NCBI GenBank assembly: GCA_041179245.1
Contig: JBEGTT010000011.1
Span: forward strand, 1 to 34,763
Direction: 5' to 3'
Length of the DNA stretch: 34,763 nucleotides
From: JBEGTT01 sp041179245
GTDB lineage: Bacteria > Pseudomonadota > Gammaproteobacteria > Burkholderiales > Rhodocyclaceae
How positions within the stretch are numbered: the stretch's first letter is position 1; every line of letters begins with the position of its first letter. A program made the position numbers and the translations under genes. Below the pieces are notes generated by a model. The model worked only from the letters and a program-made list of their open reading frames with translations, was not told the origin of the DNA and made no database searches. Below are positions 32,349 through 34,763 of this stretch, piece by piece.

Positions 32349-33035
32349 ATGCGAATACTGTTAGCTGAAGACGATTTGATTATTGCGGATGGCTTAAGCC
32401 GCACGCTTCGTCAATCTGGATTTGCGGTGGATCATGCACCGACTGGAACGGCGGCAGATGCTGCTTTGTTGACCACGGATTACGATTTGCTGATTCTGGA
32501 TATCGGGTTGCCAGGACTGAATGGCTTGGAAGTACTTCGCCGTCTGAGAGGGCGCGACAATAAAATACCGGTGCTAATTTTGACGGCCCTAGATGGTTCG
32601 TCTGACCGGGTGCGTGGCCTCGATTTGGGCGCAGATGACTACCTGTGCAAGCCATTTGATCTGGCGGAGTTGGAAGCGAGAGTTAGAGCCTTAACTCGCC
32701 GATCATCCGGAACAATTCCGCGGATTCAATTGGGTTGTTTAAGTTATGACCAAGTAGGGCGTGTCGCTGAGATTAACGGACAATTCCTTGAGCTTTCGGC
32801 TCGTGAGTTGGGCTTGCTGGAAATTTTGCTGACGCGTGCGGGACGTTTGGTTAGCAAGGATCAGTTAGTCGACCATCTGTGCGGATGGGGTGAGGAAGTC
32901 AGTCATAACGCCATTGAAGTGTATGTCCATCGGCTGCGTAAAAAACTTGAAATGGGCGGCGTGCGCATCCTGACTGTTCGTGGCCTAGGTTATTGCCTTG
33001 AAAAACCTCAGAAAACCGAAACGCCAGAAAACTGA
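32349..33035 (+). CDS. OmpR-family response regulator, TctD-like
   Basis: A 228-residue DNA-binding response regulator. The receiver has the acidic pair in LLAEDDL, phosphorylation aspartate D51 in LLILDIGLPG, threonine in VLILTALDG and lysine in LCKPFDLAELEARV. The C-terminal winged helix is from about 130 (LELSARELGLLEILLTRAGRLVSKDQLVDHL, then VSHNAIEVYVHRLRKKL). It resembles TctD/QseB proteins. The gene overlaps the kinase gene downstream by 38 bases, so the pair is translated together. The ligand is unknown; it sits downstream of an acetate symporter, not of a tricarboxylate transporter. Confidence 0.93.
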   Translation: MRILLAEDDLIIADGLSRTLRQSGFAVDHAPTGTAADAALLTTDYDLLILDIGLPGLNGLEVLRRLRGRDNKIPVLILTALDGSSDRVRGLDLGADDYLCKPFDLAELEARVRALTRRSSGTIPRIQLGCLSYDQVGRVAEINGQFLELSARELGLLEILLTRAGRLVSKDQLVDHLCGWGEEVSHNAIEVYVHRLRKKLEMGGVRILTVRGLGYCLEKPQKTETPEN

Positions 33036-34446
33036 GCAGGAGCGTTCCCTGTTTGGTGAGATTCTAGATTGGATGCTTGCCCCGCTCTTGTTTGTCTGGC
33101 CGATTAGTATCGCGCTGACCTACTATTTTGCGAATAACGTTGCCAGCTTCCCCTACGATCAGGCGCTACGCGAGCGTGTTTCAGCTATTGCTCGGCTGGT
33201 AGTTTTTGATGCTAAACCGGCAAAGGCCCCCAGTATTTTGCTGCCCCAGTCGGCCAAAAGTCTGTTGCGTTCAGACGAGGTGGATAACATCTATTTTCGG
33301 GTGAAAACGCAAACAGGGGTTTTCTTGGCAGGGGATAAAGAGTTGCCGCCGATGGGCGCTGAAATGCTTAAAGGGGTGATTCCTGGAGAGGTGTATTTCC
33401 GGGATATTGAGCACAAAGGGCAGGATGTTCGGGTTGCCTACACTTTTTTAGATGATGAGCGGTTGCCCGTGAGCGAATGGGTATTGGTTGAAGTGGCGGA
33501 AACGCTGGAAAAACGTTCGCAGCTGGCCAATAAAATCATCGCCAGCGTGATTGTTCCGCAGTTCATTATTATTCCATTGGCCGTGTTGCTGGTTTGGTTT
33601 GGCTTAACTAAAGGCTTGCAACCCTTGACCCGCCTTCGCGAAACAATCGAGCTAAGGGCAGCTGGTGACTTGTCACCTATCAGTACTCAGCGAGTGCCGG
33701 AAGAACTGTCCCCGTTGATCGATACCTTCAACAGTATGCTGATTCGTATGCGGCAAAATATGGACGCACAACATCGATTTATTGCCGATGCGGCCCACCA
33801 AATGCGAACCCCTCTGACAGGGTTGAAAACGCAGGCTCAGCTTGCTTTACGTGAAATTGACCCGGAGCAGCTCAGGACTTCTTTGGTCCAAATTGCGACG
33901 GGGGTGGATCGTGCAGCACGCTTGGTGAACCAGCTTCTGACCTTGGCTAGAACAGAGGGAGGGGATATGAACCAGCACCCTAAATCGCCCCTTGATTTCA
34001 ACCTGTTGCTACGCGAGATCGTTGAGGATTGGGTTGTGCGTGCCCTGAATAAAAATATTGATTTGGGGTTTGAGCCGAGCACATCCGAAGCCAATATTGA
34101 CGGTAACTCCTTCTTGTTGCGCGAGATGAGTAATAACCTGATCGACAACGCACTCCGCTACACCCCCGAAGGAGGGAGAGTCACCGTGCGGGTAACGGCG
34201 CATGGAGATTTTGTAATTTTCGAAATTGAAGATAACGGGATCGGGGTTTCAGAAGAACAGGCCGAGTTGGTTTTTGAGCGGTTTTATCGTGTCAGTGATT
34301 CAGGGGCTGAAGGGAGTGGTTTAGGTTTGGCTATTGTTCGAGAGATTGCCACCCAGCACCGAGCGTCAGTGTCGTTGCGGCGTAATCCACTTGAAATTGG
34401 CACGGTCGCTCGCGTTGTTTTTCCTACGGTGTCATCTCGTCCGTGA
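32998..34446 (+). CDS. Sensor histidine kinase, TctE-like
   Basis: A 482-residue kinase with first membrane segment about 32-52 (LAPLLFVWPISIALTYYFA), a periplasmic domain of about 130 residues of the TctE N-terminal type, a second membrane segment at about 185-205, HAMP, HisKA with H-box FIADAAHQMRTPLTGLKTQAQLALRE, and ATPase motifs MSNNLIDNALRYTPEGG, EIEDNGIGV and GSGLGLAIVREIA. It should phosphorylate the upstream regulator. The frame opens at a TTG inside the regulator gene; an internal start just before SLFGEILDW would also fit, since family proteins begin near there. The exact start is uncertain. Confidence 0.92.
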   Translation: MKNLRKPKRQKTEQERSLFGEILDWMLAPLLFVWPISIALTYYFANNVASFPYDQALRERVSAIARLVVFDAKPAKAPSILLPQSAKSLLRSDEVDNIYFRVKTQTGVFLAGDKELPPMGAEMLKGVIPGEVYFRDIEHKGQDVRVAYTFLDDERLPVSEWVLVEVAETLEKRSQLANKIIASVIVPQFIIIPLAVLLVWFGLTKGLQPLTRLRETIELRAAGDLSPISTQRVPEELSPLIDTFNSMLIRMRQNMDAQHRFIADAAHQMRTPLTGLKTQAQLALREIDPEQLRTSLVQIATGVDRAARLVNQLLTLARTEGGDMNQHPKSPLDFNLLLREIVEDWVVRALNKNIDLGFEPSTSEANIDGNSFLLREMSNNLIDNALRYTPEGGRVTVRVTAHGDFVIFEIEDNGIGVSEEQAELVFERFYRVSDSGAEGSGLGLAIVREIATQHRASVSLRRNPLEIGTVARVVFPTVSSRP

Positions 34447-34516
34447 TGGCCTATTTTGTGCTTTTGGTATGAAAGTCATGCCTGACTGAAGGGCTTACTA
34501 AGTTCAAGGAAACGTT

Positions 34517-34763
34517 ATGCGTAAACAATCTCTGTTATCGGCTTCGGCGCTATTCGTCGGGTTGTGTTGTATTGCTGCGACAGCCCAGGCTGATACTTGG
34601 CAAAGTTTGGTGAGTGAGCCGGGACGCCGTATCGAAATAAATACGGGCGGTATTATTCGTGAGGGTAGCAAGGTAACCGTGAGCAGTAAGGTTAGCCTAG
34701 ACAATCCTTTGGATGATTTACGCAGCAATTCAAAGTACCAAGTTATTGAAACCACGACAAAAT
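34517..34763 (+). CDS. Small exported protein, partial at window end
   Basis: The first 82 codons are in the window. AAGGA lies seven bases before the ATG. A signal peptide is clear (RKQSLLSASALFVGLCCIAATAQA), then WQSLVSEPGRRIEINTGGIIREGSKVTV, which resembles the small exported surface-adhesin E-like proteins, though this is only a visual match. It is downstream of the TctE-like kinase gene on the same strand. No stop codon is in the window. Confidence 0.6.
   Translation, partial: MRKQSLLSASALFVGLCCIAATAQADTWQSLVSEPGRRIEINTGGIIREGSKVTVSSKVSLDNPLDDLRSNSKYQVIETTTK

Noticed and set aside
34504..34755. Minus-strand frame of 83 codons at the window end
   Set aside because: It mirrors the plus-strand exported protein, which has a ribosome binding site and a clear signal peptide.

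Overview
The window reads as a chromosomal segment of a betaproteobacterium, most likely near the Neisseriales/Chromobacteriaceae. This is inferred from the gene sets (gmk-rpoZ-spoT, ftsY-ftsE-ftsX opposite M16 proteases and rsmD, DUF485-actP, a TctDE-like two-component pair) and from mid-range base composition. The genus cannot be fixed by eye.

Region 1 (1 to about 12240) is accessory DNA. It opens exactly at the end of an IS66-family element (1-2385, genes tnpA-tnpB-tnpC on the minus strand), whose other end cuts an unrecognised gene. Next come a TPR-glycosyltransferase-acetyltransferase fusion gene and, upstream of it on the same strand, a very long RTX/S-layer-like surface protein gene (4835 to at least 9481). 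The reading frame of that surface gene stays open to 9709 but contains no ATG or GTG and has lost the N-terminal domain expected for the family, so it looks 5'-truncated or like a silent cassette. A StbDE/RelBE-type toxin-antitoxin pair with a perfect 18-bp operator-like palindrome, an XRE regulator and a divergent tyrosine integrase close the region. The integrase 3' end overlaps the 3' end of the first chromosomal gene.

Region 2 (about 12208-20501, all minus strand) is a dense housekeeping cluster, in transcription order yicC, hflX, gmk, rpoZ, spoT, dadA, tatD-family hydrolase, HDOD protein. It joins RNA turnover, ribosome rescue, GMP phosphorylation, RNA polymerase omega and ppGpp metabolism.

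Region 3 (20577-28511) has a membrane histidine kinase without a receiver domain, the ftsY-ftsE-ftsX division and secretion cluster on the minus strand, and on the plus strand two M16 peptidase genes followed by translationally coupled rsmD.

Region 4 (28532-34763) has a small basic protein coupled to a RIO-family kinase (minus), a tRNA-Phe with textbook promoter and terminator (minus), then on the plus strand the DUF485-actP acetate uptake operon with a strong terminator, a possible 21-codon leader ORF, a TctD/TctE-like response regulator and sensor kinase, and the start of a small secreted protein that runs off the window.

The most unusual part is the surface-protein locus: a start-less RTX/S-layer gene, tandem hairpins at its end, and a glycosyltransferase-acetyltransferase fusion, framed by an IS element on one side and an integrase on the other.
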